From assembly GCF_963678635.1 (NCBI RefSeq), contig NC_087070.1, positions 49,707,467 to 49,771,466 on the forward strand: a DNA stretch of 64,000 nt, given 5' to 3'. Position 1 is the stretch's first letter. Each line of letters opens with the position of its first letter. Below, one piece after another: positions 23,672-33,830 of this stretch. Both the position numbers and the translations under genes were made by a program. Under the pieces are notes generated by a model. The model searched no databases. It had not been told where the DNA came from and saw nothing but the letters and a program-made list of their open reading frames with translations. Origin of the DNA: Symsagittifera roscoffensis. Lineage: Eukaryota; Xenacoelomorpha; Acoela; Convolutidae.

Positions 23672-25263
23672 CGGAAAAACTTACGAGTAGATTTCAATTC
23701 ATTAATTCTTTTTAAAGTTATATCTTTATTGGCATGATAAGGACAGTCTTTCACCTTATATCTCTTCAAGTTTTGTGTCTCTTCATAGTCGGTCCGCATC
23801 GCAAGCTTCTTTCCACGCTGAATTGAAACCGTGGTGTCCAATGTGTTCAATAACTCACTGACACACAGTCCGTTTTGAGTTACCGGAAAGCTCCGGCCTA
23901 AAATCACTGAACTTTGACTATTCGGGTTCGGTGCCAAACAAACCTGTTTACTATCACTTAACGAGTTTAAGTTTCTCGTTCTAAAAATTGCTACTACGGC
24001 TTGTCCCGGCTGTAGTTTTACCTTTCTGTCTAAAAAGATTGGCACCTTGTTTTCATCTGTTATTATCCTATTAACTGGTTTCTTAACATACTTCCGGTCC
24101 GGGTTTCTAATACTTATTAGGCCGTTGTTCAAGTCAATCATTGCGTCGAAATTTCTGACAAAATCTCTGCCCAAGATTAACTGGTCGGCGTCGTCCAAAT
24201 TCTCTACCACCAAGAAGCTCATCCAAAAATCTCGTCCTCCCATGCGGAGGACCGCTATTGGTGCTCTTCCGGCTACGTAAATCGCTCCTCGATTGGCGGC
24301 GGCCAGTCGGAGATTCGTTGGAATTAGGTCTTCCCTCGTGAAGCCCATTCTTTCCCAAGTTTTTATCGGCATCACACTCACTACCGCTCCTGTGTCCAGA
24401 AGCCCTGGATAGGCCATCATGGCGTCATGGCCTATCCTACGGACTTTGAGTTCCTCCTCACCCAAATAGATCTGCCCCATTTGGTCATCATCTGTTGTCA
24501 CATAAGTCCTGGTGTAGATATTGATTCCATCCACGCTCAGCATCACTTGATACGGCCCATAGACCTCTAGGTAGCGTCCATGAAGTTTCTTCATGCGAGG
24601 GCCACCCGTTGTTAGTAGTGCTCGCACAGCTCTCGAATCAGTGCGTGGCTCCACCTGTCTCAGATAATCTGCATATGTATCCAAATGCATCAAAGTGAAT
24701 TCTGATGGTTCACTCAGATTTCTGATTACCTGGTTTCCCGCTACCTGGATTATTGATTGTTTTTTAATTGCCTGTGGCACCATACCGAACGTCTTCCCGG
24801 AGATTGCCTTTAGTTTAATGCTCAAACTGCTTGGTGCTTTCGTTTCTTCGACTTCTGTTGCCTCGAAAGCGTTCAGCCTTTTCTGAAATTTATAATTCTT
24901 CAATTCGAGCTTCACTTTTTGTTCGATCTCCTTCGTTAGCAAGTCCTGCTGGGCTCTGTTTAGAGTACCCCTCGCAGCTGCCCTATCGTCTATCTTGAAG
25001 TCATCCACTACAGTCACCGGTTCCGGTTCACGTATCTCTTCAGTTACCGCCTGCATCTTCTTCGTTGCCAGCTCTTGCGGTTTTTCTTTTCTGCGCGCCT
25101 CCGCTCCACTCAACAGGCGAGCCTTGCTGGCTTTCACTCCTGATAAAGCTTCCTCATGCTTTGGATGCTTGATGTCTGCCACAGCATCCCAGAATTGTGG
25201 ACAATCCGATTTAAAATGACCTTCCAAGTTACAAAACAAAACACCTTGGGCCGAATCTCGCAA
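23668..25263 (-). CDS. Pol protease region with CCHC remnant (copy A)
   Basis: An uninterrupted frame of 531 codons. The start holds the second half of a zinc knuckle (C-x4-H-x4-C: CNLEGHFKSDC). A Lys/Glu-rich linker follows, then a retropepsin domain with LLDTGAVVSVMP (catalytic Asp codon near 24,396), a hydrophobic flap region and LILGRDF. It cleaves Gag-Pol in such elements. The frame ends at the junction with RT in another frame. Its intactness contrasts with the broken neighbours. Confidence 0.85.
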   Translation of the reverse strand: MRDSAQGVLFCNLEGHFKSDCPQFWDAVADIKHPKHEEALSGVKASKARLLSGAEARRKEKPQELATKKMQAVTEEIREPEPVTVVDDFKIDDRAAARGTLNRAQQDLLTKEIEQKVKLELKNYKFQKRLNAFEATEVEETKAPSSLSIKLKAISGKTFGMVPQAIKKQSIIQVAGNQVIRNLSEPSEFTLMHLDTYADYLRQVEPRTDSRAVRALLTTGGPRMKKLHGRYLEVYGPYQVMLSVDGINIYTRTYVTTDDDQMGQIYLGEEELKVRRIGHDAMMAYPGLLDTGAVVSVMPIKTWERMGFTREDLIPTNLRLAAANRGAIYVAGRAPIAVLRMGGRDFWMSFLVVENLDDADQLILGRDFVRNFDAMIDLNNGLISIRNPDRKYVKKPVNRIITDENKVPIFLDRKVKLQPGQAVVAIFRTRNLNSLSDSKQVCLAPNPNSQSSVILGRSFPVTQNGLCVSELLNTLDTTVSIQRGKKLAMRTDYEETQNLKRYKVKDCPYHANKDITLKRINELKSTRKFFR

Positions 25264-27096
25264 TTACTCCTCTCATGAAATCTTCATGATCGACCTCTGA
25301 CGCATCTTCATCCTCGAGGCTAAAGCCTATTGCTTTCAAGCCCTGTTTGTAAGTCGGACATGCTGACACATGATAGTCCGTCGAGCTGCAATTTGCACAA
25401 GAGCGCCTCTTGTCCATATCGTCCTTTGGTTTGTACCAGTTGTTTCCTTGGTTTCCTAGTCCATTGTTAAAATTACCCAGGTATCAATACAGCCATCGTT
25501 TCGTCTTTATAGCATCTTGGTTTCTTAAAAACCCTTCTGGACTTTTCACTACGCTCATTGGTCCTCGACAACTTCGTATCTTGCGCTGGTCTTTCGTTAG
25601 AGGTCTGTCTGTTGCCAGTTGAACTTCCTCCTATATTTGAGCCCCGGGGTCTATTGTCCCCTGTGGTATAGCCTGATGATCTGTCCCTTCCTCTAGTGGA
25701 TCCATATGTCCTTCTCCTATTCTGCTGCTCATTGAAGTTCACCCTCGGCTCCCTACTAGGTTCTCCCGAGTTCGATTCCCCATTTTTTGATCCACTCCTG
25801 CTGCCTAGAAGCCCATCCAATCTATCAGTGATATCCTGAGTTCGCCTCTCCATCATCGCATCTATCTTCGTGCCAAGAGTCCCAAGAGTCTGTTCTTGTT
25901 GCATTCTCAACTTTTCCATGTCGTCTCTTAATCGTAACTCTCTTTGCTCAGCCTCCCTAGTCAATTGCGACAGGTTCTTCGCTAAGTGTTCATCCGTTCT
26001 CTCCTTCAAGCGTTTTTCGCTTCTGCTAGCTTCTTGTCTGTTGCGGTTGATCTCTTGCCGCAGACTTTCTCTCTCGACGTGGACTGCCCTTTCCAGCCTA
26101 CTTATTTTTATGGACATCTGTTCATTCTGTTCTCCTATACTGCCCACTATGTTGGTCAAGGCTTCTTCAATTGATGCCCCTTTTTCCACTAATGGCGTCA
26201 TAGGTGGTAATGTCACCCTGTCGATCCTAGGTAGCTTGGTGCTGGTCGAGATTCGATTTTGATTCTCTGCCTCGACGTCTTTTCACTATCCACCTCCGGA
26301 TCCGCCGGTGCGGTGCTTAGCCCTGTATTCCTACTCTGCCCAGTTCGCATTTCGATTTTGTCATATTCACAAAGTCTCTTGACTGGCCTGATACTTTTGT
26401 GGTATTGCTTATTGTCCTCACCACACCAAATTGGTCCATGGTACCAGTTTCTCTATCGGTGTAGGCGACATTCTCCTGAGTCGAGCTATTGAGGCTGACT
26501 TGAGATCCAAGGTCATCTAGCCCTTCATCGTCCTCTTCTTCTTCCTGGGTTTCTGCTTCATCACCTGTACCCGTTCCATAGTAAATGGAAAGAAGTTTCC
26601 TAAATTGTTCTTCACTCTTTCCGAAAACGATGAGGACGTTGCCGGTTTTTCCGTCATGCCAACCATCCTGGTGCTGTCTGTGGGCGATCTTGTAGTCGCC
26701 ACATTTTCAGTAGAGATGTCGGACAGTTCCGACATCTTTTCTCGGTCCAAGGTCCCGGTGGAAGTGGCAAAATCTTGGCCTTGTTCTACCGGAGTAGATT
26801 CTCTCGCCAATCTTCTGTTTACTCTCCCTTCCCTGTCCCTCCTGGTTCTCATCCATGGCAGGGTCTAAATGGACCTCTACCTCTAACTTTGCTTATTTTC
26901 CTTCTGATGACTTTTGACTCCTTGTTTCAACCCTTATGCCTGAAACTTTATTCCCTTTGTCGGTCCGGGTTCGTGTGATCCTTTCCACAAAAGGGCCAAT
27001 CATTGCTTTTCTCTGTTTCTCTGGTATGAATTTCCTGGAGCTATCACCTAGTTTCAGTATCCTTGACTTGTCTAGACTCATTTTCAGTTTTATCAC
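25229..27096 (-). pseudogene. Gag region with coiled coil and zinc knuckle (copy A)
   Basis: Segments at 26,893-27,096, 26,517-26,852, 25,473-26,216 and 25,229-25,417. The 247-codon piece has a long coiled coil (residues about 30-130, rich in Arg, Glu, Gln) followed by an Arg/Gly/Ser-rich tail (RRRTYGSTRGRDRSSGY) likely to bind RNA. The last piece has Cys/His pairs (CANCSSTDYHVSACP), a CCHC-type knuckle. No typical matrix or capsid motif is recognised. At least three frameshifts. The most likely start is near 27,081-27,096 after the leader, but this is not certain. Confidence 0.65.
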
Positions 27097-28882
27097 TTCT
27101 TACTGCCTATACACCCAATTTGATTGCTAGTGTCCTTTTATTCTGACCACTGATAAAAATAACACAACACAATAAATTCCAAACGTTTCATTTAAATAGA
27201 GACCACGAATCCTTTTATGTTATCACAGTACAGCGTGTGTACAGTTTATTCACAATAATCGATTATTAGTTGCAAGATATGAAGCTAGCAGAGTCTGATG
27301 ATATTAATATTTTTAAAAGATAGTGTTCTCACTACCCAATCAAGCACAAATATTATTTAATTAAAACCAAAAATGAAGAAAATAAGAATATTTTCAATGA
27401 AAAACGTATGTGTTTTGTACTTTAGTCAACCGCATTATGATAGTCGAACTTGTTTCTAAAGAAAGAGCTTTCCCTGCTTGGTGCTGCACCAAACAGACAA
27501 AACTTGAATGCAGTATTTTTCTCATGTGGGAGTCTATTGCACCCACCGAGTCCTGTGTTACCTATCTACCTTCGGATTGCCCGAGCTAGACCTACTTAAA
27601 TCCTCAGGGCAATCACTTTCCCAAAAACGATTTGTATTTCAATCCACACAAATCAGTTACAAGCTCTTTGTCAATTTAGACTTAGTGTCGCAAATATCCG
27701 TGTTTAGACCTGTTTTGTTTTTGTCTGCTCTTTAAAAAAATAGTACCCCTCAAGATTGGCAAAATCATGACCCCTCCGGGTTGGCAAAAATAGTACACCT
27801 CCGGATTGGCAAAACTAAGACCTCTCCGGATTGGCAAAAACAGGAACCCTATGGGATTGGCAAAAACAAGACCCCTCCGGATTGGCAAAATTGGGACCCC
27901 TCCGGATTGGGACCCCTCCGGCTTTATAAGAATAACTCTTTTGAGACTTCCATAACTTTCACCCGATAACCTTCCGGATACGTTCTCCGATGCCATTATG
28001 CTGTTTGTACTAACTAGGAAGGGTGTATTTTCTTTTCCTAGACCCTTCCGGATTGAAGCTAAGCCTCGTAATTGACAATTCACTTTAACTGTGAAGGGTC
28101 TTATTACTAGCCCAGTTTCGACTCGACTATGGTCTTCTGGTTCCCCTAGCCTTCCCTTTTTGTCTAGAACAGCGTAAAGTTGCCTTATTCAAGTTGCTAC
28201 CCTTTGGTAGGGGTGTAAGGGCTTTCTAAAAAAAATATTATAAAACCTAAAGGGTCTACCTTCCCGAAATAGTGAGTTTGATAAAAACAATCTTAAAAAA
28301 TTTTCACGCTTACTTTCTCAAATTATTGACAGTTCTATGAGTAAGCTCACCTAATTTCTGATCTAATGGTACCAAGATCAACTGGATTTGTCCACTAGTT
28401 CCAAAATTATTAACAAACTTTTTCTTTTATAGGTTCCGACTAACTTTTTTTGCAATTCTGTTCTTTGACCTAAAAGTTATTGATACGAGCTCAAAAATCT
28501 ATACTCTTCTATTTCAATGCAAAAAACCCAATCTAAAACGTTCCAGCTGAAAAAAATTTGCCAAAAACAATGCTATTTGGACCCCTCCGGATTGCTGAAT
28601 CCACTAAATCAAACACGTTAAGTTCGATTTCACTGTAACCCGGAAGGTTATCGGCAAACGGGTTTTAAAACCTGTCGATTCACTAGTGAAAGTTGTCCGA
28701 ACATCAATTTTTACTGTCCTAACTCAGAAGTTTCAAAAAATTTCCCTATTTTGTAGCGTTTCGTTTCTTCAAAAATCAAGAAAGTTCGGTTTTTAGTACC
28801 CAATTAGTTCGAACCTCCAACCACTTCCGAACTAAATTTAACCGGTTTCCTTTTATGCTAGTACAATTACGATGTAACTCAC
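27097..28882 (-). other. copy A leader (5' UTR), truncated
   Basis: Long non-coding leader. Its far part, 28,140-28,882, is the reverse complement of copy B 38,577-39,340, so both share a leader at least 1.7 kb long. Compared with copy B about 1 kb next to the LTR is missing. The break at 28,883-28,886 falls on a TAAT shared by leader and LTR, suggesting a microhomology deletion. No supported gene. Confidence 0.7.
27741..27926. repeat. short tandem repeats, CCTCCGGATTGGCAAAA type
   Basis: About seven units of 22-30 bp with the core CCTCCGGATTGGCAAAA in the copy A leader. The same core (or its complement AATCCGGAGGGGT) is scattered through leaders and LTRs of other copies, for example near 28,578, 38,150, 38,868 and 52,497. 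Confidence 0.8.
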
Positions 28883-28967
28883 TAATCTGCTAAAACTGTC
28901 AATCTTCCAGGTCAGCGGCTATAAATTCGAAATTGCATTTTTTGGTCCATTCTGGTCGAATGTCACA
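28883..28967 (-). repeat. remnant of the copy A 5' LTR (first 85 bp)
   Basis: Matches 6,949-7,033, the first 85 bp of the 3' LTR, with a few differences, and ends in the same GTCGAATGTCACA. The other 800 bp of this LTR is missing together with part of the leader. It marks the outer 5' end of copy A. The flank AAC (28,968-28,970) matches 6,146-6,148. Confidence 0.8.
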
Positions 28968-29822
28968 AACCTTCCACCACAACACGAGAATAGAATTAGA
29001 GGCCTTAACGATCAATTATTAGTAAAAAGGAGGGTCAGAATATTCTGGGATTTTAAAATTTTCAAAAATTCGAATAGTGACGTCACATTTCTGAGAAATG
29101 CAAAAACGGCCATTTTGAGCCAAAAAACAGAAGAAAACAGAACAACAGTTGAAATAGCAAGTAACAGTCGAACGGGAACGATAGAAAAAACGAAGCCTCT
29201 TATTATGACGATCACGCACAATAAGACAGCTAATTAGAGACGACAGACAGAAAGGAGGCTTCAGTGGGGAAGAAGAAAAGAGCAGTACCCTCCCGTGCCA
29301 CGAATTGGTGGTAAAAACGACTTTATTGCAGGGAAATCACGGAAGCGGAGGCTCGGCCTCCCAGAGACAGTATATGGTGAAGGACTATAAAAAACTGACT
29401 TTTTAGCTACTCTGATGCCATAAACTTTTGAATTAACACCGGTATGATTTGATAATTTAGAATATGAGTAGCTAGAAAGAGGAAAGGGTCAATCCATCTC
29501 CATTGGTTTTAATATAGAATTGTCATCAAAATTATAGTAAAATAGAATACCCGAGCCGCGTTTTAATAGCAATCACGTAGTCTGAGGATTCGAGACCCAG
29601 CTATGTGGTTGTGTTCGCATGTAAGCGGAAGCTGATTAAAAGTCTTTTGACCGATGGCCTGAAAATAGTAACTTTTTAATTAGCCCTAGACAGACCAGAA
29701 AATCAACTGGCTAGGTCGAGACGGTGAAAAACGAGTAGAATTTAGGTAACTAACGCCGGCCAAACGTTAATAGGTACTTTTTCTACGCTCCGTCACTGTG
29801 TAGTATTTGGGCGAATGTTACA
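28968..29822 (+). repeat. LTR2 copy, interrupted by copy A
   Basis: Plus-oriented LTR2 starting at its base 31 or so (AACCTTCCACCACAACACG); the missing start lies at 6,126-6,148 on the other side of copy A. It ends GGGCGAATGTTACA. Contains TGACGTCA (29,078-29,085), a GGCCATTTTGAG motif, and a hairpin CTTATTATG/CACAATAAG (29,199-29,225). The leader of another element follows directly. Confidence 0.8.
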
Positions 29823-31258
29823 TAGACGTTTTTATGGCGCTCCCGGGTGGGCCTGTTAAAGGCATAAGACCATCAAGATCGGCAAACATTTCAGCGACGA
29901 ACCCTCCGCTCCGGGCGTACGCCCGGGTTAGAGGCCTTAATGACCTTTGTGGTACTAGGGGGAAGGTGCCGACCCTCCGCCTAGTATTATTTATCTTTTT
30001 AACTTGGTTGAGACCGAAAATTCCGGGGGCCGAATGGTCAGATGGAAAGTCTAGAAGCCGCTTATCCCAAGATCCGGGGACCAAAAACAATTAAAGAGAA
30101 AGCGTAAAACCAAACAAAAATAGTGTATAAACAAGAAAAAGCCAAAAACAAATTTTTCTGAAAAAAAAAGTGATAGATTATATGTGACAGAAACATAAAG
30201 TGACAGTTGATATGTTGTTTCGGGACGAGATGTGATCTGACCTTCCTATTTGTTGTTGTTTCAGATTGATTTATATCATTTCTGAAAGAAAGATTGAGTG
30301 TTTTGGCGGCGGGTTAGGTACCCTCCCTTGAGTGTTATTTGAGTATTTAAGCACGTTAATGGTGATTTTCCCGGTGACCGGAGGGTAGAGTGGCAAGCTG
30401 ACCGACATGTTTCAGACTCAGTAGGGGCATCAAGGACAACATCCACAACAATTGTTGGGTATCGTTAACACAATTTTAGTATCGTTCAGGTTTTATTTCA
30501 TTAAAACTTAAGTGGTGAGGGGCACGATTGGCGCGGTCCGATTGCTTCCTCCATCGATTGCAAATTTTCGAGTTAAGGGTCTTAAATCGGGTGTTTTAGT
30601 GCAAAGGAGGGTATAGTAGAATTGATTAACGAATACTAATAGATTATTTGCCTTACTATATATTACTTATCTCCTATTTAGACCCGAGAAACACCCCAAT
30701 TTTATCGAAAATTACTGATTTTCGACCAAACTGTAGACCCCCAAGATTTTGGATATCCGAGCTTTTCCGAACAGCAAAAAGCTTTTATACAGGGAGTTAC
30801 TACGTAGTTTGGTCCCTCTAACTAAAGAAACCCCACGGAAAAAGACTTAGTAGAAGTTAGCGAAAACAAAAATTTTCGATCAAAATTTCAATAATTTTCC
30901 GATTTTCGTCAATTTGTTTTGGGGATCGAGTTTTTGAGTTTTTATAGCTAGAGCAATAAAAATTTGTGTTTTAGGAGTGTACCAACATAACGTGCTCGGT
31001 TACTAGAGAAATTGTTGAGTAAACTTTCGAATAGCTCCGTGGATAGAGCTAACGACTTAGAGATTGGAAAAGGAAGGAATCGGAGGGTCCAAATTTGATA
31101 GTTATTAGCCAATTTTTTGTTTCCAAACCAGTTTTGGTCCGGTTTTTTGCATTGTTCCAATGCCCCACAGGGCTACTACGCTCGTTTCAATTATGTTTGA
31201 GAATCGAGTTTTTGAGTTTTTAGAGTTAGATTGATAAAAAATTTCGTGTTAGGAGCGT
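29823..31258 (+). other. leader of an LTR2 element, otherwise deleted
   Basis: It starts TAGACGTTTTTATGGCGCTCCCGGGTGGGCC, as do the leaders of copies D and B. It contains a perfect 16-bp palindrome CCGGGCGTACGCCCGG (29,911-29,926) and a direct repeat near 30,919-30,983 and 31,194-31,258 (ATCGAGTTTTTGAGTTTTT). No coding frame; gag and pol are gone. This is a leader stub left after deletion. Confidence 0.65.
29835..29852 (+). promoter_or_regulatory. possible primer binding site
   Basis: TGGCGCTCCCGGGTGGGC begins 13 nt after the LTR end. It starts with TGG, complementary to a tRNA CCA end, and its complement ends GGGAGCGCCA, a plausible tRNA 3' end. The same position is conserved in copy D (33,522-33,539) and copy B (37,588-37,600). 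I cannot name the tRNA, and a 12-nt offset from the LTR is larger than usual. Confidence 0.35.
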
Positions 31259-31373
31259 GCGTACAGTTTTCGATCACCAAGGCCTCTAATTCTATTTTCG
31301 TGTTGTGCCGGAAGGTTAAGCTGTGCCAATCCGGCGGAATGACACATACACTTCGGACAGTCCCCATCAGAAT
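31259..31373 (-). repeat. inverted LTR2 start fragment with polypurine-tract piece
   Basis: 31,259-31,347 is the reverse complement of the first 88 bp of LTR2 and ends GGAATGACACA. Next to it, TACACTTCGGACAGTCCCC (31,348-31,366) resembles the internal sequence abutting 3' LTRs (TACTCCCCGGACAG). It is a stub of a minus-oriented element end, fused to a plus LTR2. Confidence 0.55.
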
Positions 31374-32201
31374 TAGAAGCCTTAGTGATTGAAAACTGTT
31401 AAAAAGGAGGCCAGAACATTCTGGAATTTTTAATTTTAAAAAATTCGAATTGCGACGTCACATTTCTGAGAAATGCTAAAAAGGCCATTTTGAGCCGAAA
31501 AAACAGAAGAAAAATGAACAACAGCTAAAATAGTGAAAAACAGTCGAACGGGAACGAAATAGAACACAAAGCCTCTTATCGTGACAATCACGCACGATAA
31601 GACAGCTAATTAGAGACAACAGACGGAAAGGAGGCTTCAGTGGGGAAGGAGAAAAGAGCAGTACCCTCCCGTGCCGCGAATTGGAGGTAAAAACGACTTT
31701 TTTGCAGGGAAATTACGGAAGCGGAGGCTCGGCCTCCCAGAGACAGTATATGGTGAAGGACTATAAAAAACTGACTTATTAGCTACTCTGATGCCATAAA
31801 TTTTTGAATTAACACCGGTATTAAGTGATATTTTAGAATATGAGTAGCTATAAAGAGGAAAGGGTCAATACATCTCCAATGGATTAAATATAGAACTGTC
31901 ACCAAATATATAGTAAAATAGGGAATTCGAGCCGCGTTTTTAATAGCAATCATGTAGTCTGAGGATCCGAGACCCAGCTATGTGTTTGTGTTCGCATGTA
32001 AACGGAAGCTGATTAAAAGTCGTTTGACTGATGGCCTAGAAATGGTAACGTTTTTCCTTAGCCCTAGACAGACCAGATAATCAACTGGCTAGGTCGAGAG
32101 GGTGACAAAACGAGTAGAATTTAGGTAACTGACGCCGGCCAGTCGTCTATAGGAACTTCTTCTACGCTCCGTCATTGTATAGTATTTGGGCGGTTATTAC
32201 A
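31374..32201 (+). repeat. LTR2 copy, start lost
   Basis: Plus-oriented LTR2 from about base 50 (AGAATTAGAAGCCTTAG) to GGGCGGTTATTACA. Carries a near-CRE (CGACGTCA), GGCCATTTTGAG, the hairpin CTTATCGTG/CACGATAAG (31,575-31,601) and the AGTACCCTCCCGTGCCGCG block shared by all LTR2 copies. Confidence 0.8.
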
Positions 32202-32633
32202 TTTGGTAGTGTTCTTTAAGCTGTAACAAGTGTTTAAGTCTCATGTCGCAAGTGAACCGAGTTGGCTCCGACCGCTTGAGGTAGAAAAACACAAGAGATA
32301 GTGTCCCTGACTGTTGAGCCAATGGTTATAGGGCCTATTTTTCTTTAACCTCATATGTGATTTAAGTAGGTGACTGTTACATGAAAATAATCTCGATGTC
32401 CTCTGTCAATAAGCAGCTAACTGTAACTTCTCGAAAATATCTAGATTTTCCAATTGTGATCATCAATTGTTCAGGAGTGAATTTCGGCCCGACGTTCGAG
32501 CGATTGTCAATTCGGCTGTTCTTGCTTTCTCATTTTCAGTTGTGGCGAGAAAATCAGGCATCACTGGATCGATTTGAATTTTCGATAAGTTAATTGTGTT
32601 GTTAGAGTTGCCATTAAAGTTATCTGTAATATG
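32202..32633. repeat. mosaic of LTR3 fragments
   Basis: 32,202-32,374 is the reverse complement of the outer 170 bp of the copy C LTR (52,851-53,025), ending GGTGACTGTTACA. 32,490-32,590 matches, in the opposite sense, the inner end of that LTR (TTGTCAATTCGGCTGTTCTTG ... GGCGAGAAAATC; compare 53,583-53,670). So two ends of an LTR3 lie in unlike orientation. The rest is unassigned. Confidence 0.55.
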
Positions 32634-33509
32634 TGTGCCGTTCAGCCAGACTGGCACAGCGCAACCTTCCGGCGAAACACGGAAAAACTATAAAAGGCCT
32701 TAACGACGAAAAAAGGCTGCGAAGGAGGGTAGAAATACTCTAGAAATTTCAATTTTCAAAATTTCGATTGTCGGACGGATATTTCTCAGAAATACAAATA
32801 CGGCCATTTTGACTGAAAAAGGTGAAAAAGTCAGAACAAAAGCAGATATAGTGAAAAACAGTCGCACCTTAACACTGAAAAACGAAGCCTCTTATCGTGA
32901 CAATCACACACGATAAGACCCTTAGCAGAAGAAAATAGTGGGAAAGGAGGCTTCAGTGGGGAAGGAATATTGAGCAGTACCCTCCCGTGCCACGAATTGA
33001 GAGTAATAACGACGTTATTACAGTGAAAACACGGAAGCGGAAGCTCGGTCCCCCAGTGACTAATATATGGTGAAAGACTAGAGTAAACTAACTTTTTAGC
33101 TACACTGATACCATAGAACTTTGAATTGACACCGGTATTGCTTGATATTTTAGAATATGAGTAGCTAGGAAGAGGAAAGGGTCAATCAATCTCCAATGGA
33201 TTTAATATAGAACTGTCACCAAAAACATATTAAAATAGGGAATTCGAGCCGTGTTTTTAATAGCAATCACGTAGTCTGAGGATCCGAGACCCAGCTATGT
33301 GGTTGTGTTCGCATGTAAACGAAAGCTGATCAAAATTAGTTTGACTGATGGCCTAAAAATTTTTACTTAGCCCTGAACAGACCAGAAAATCAACTGGCAA
33401 GGTCGAGACGGTGAAAAACGAGTAGAATTAAGGTAACTGACGCCTGCCAGTCGTTTATAGGTACTTTTTCTACGCTCCGTCGCTGTGTAGTATTTGGGCG
33501 AATGTTACA
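32634..33509 (+). repeat. 5' LTR of copy D (LTR2 type, 876 bp)
   Basis: Starts TGTGCCGTTCAGCCAGACTGG and ends GGGCGAATGTTACA. Has a TATA-like ACTATAAAAGGCC (about 32,687-32,700), GGCCATTTTGAC and the hairpin CTTATCGTG/CACGATAAG (32,891-32,917). The CRE-like palindrome of other copies is degraded here. The leader of copy D follows. Confidence 0.85.
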
Positions 33510-33830
33510 TAGACGTTTTTATGGCGCTCTTGGGTGGGCCTGTTAAAGGCACGAGACCATCATGATCAGCAAACGTTTCAGCGACGAACCCTCCGCTCCG
33601 GGCGTATGCCCGAGTTAGATGCCTTAATGACATTTATTGTACTAGGGGGAAGGTGCGTACACTCCGCCTAGTACTATTTAGCTTTTTAACTTAGTTAAGA
33701 CCAAAAATTCCGGGGGCCGGAGGGTTAGGTGGGACGTAATGAGCCCGCTTGTCCCAAGGTTCTTAAGTAGCCCGCTTGTAATGAGCCCGCTTGTAATGAG
33801 CCCGCTTGTAATAGGCCGCTTGTCCCAACG
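33510..33830 (+). other. copy D leader and junction
   Basis: Starts TAGACGTTTTTATGGCGCTC, then follows the leader at 29,823 with an imperfect version of the palindrome (CCGGGCGTATGCCCGA). From 33,739 it changes to tandem repeats that bridge to the gene 2 fragment, apparently formed at the deletion junction. Confidence 0.6.
33739..33826 (+). repeat. tandem AGCCCGCTTGTAATG repeats
   Basis: Five or six units of about 15 bp (AATGAGCCCGCTTGT) with small gaps lie between the copy D leader and its gene 2 fragment. Not seen in other copies. Confidence 0.85.

Larger units (their letters stand above)
6149..28967 (-). mobile_element. copy A: giant LTR retrotransposon, complete domain set, decayed
   Basis: A 22.8-kb minus-strand element bounded by TGTAACATTCG (6,149) and CGAATGTCACA (28,967), flanked by AAC on both sides. 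In element order it holds a remnant of the 5' LTR, leader, gag with CCHC knuckle, protease, RT, RNase H, integrase, macrodomain, spacer, gene 2, 3' UTR, polypurine tract and 3' LTR. The integrase with GPY/F-type tail and the PR-RT-RH-IN order point to the Ty3/gypsy group. Allowing for the lost part of the 5' LTR and leader, and removing the solo LTR inside it, the intact unit would be about 23-24 kb. Many stops and frameshifts make this copy inactive. Confidence 0.85.

Noticed and set aside
27741-27926. Possible CRISPR-like array
   Set aside because: Units are uneven and short, without unique spacers of constant length, inside a eukaryotic retroelement leader. Ordinary tandem repeats.
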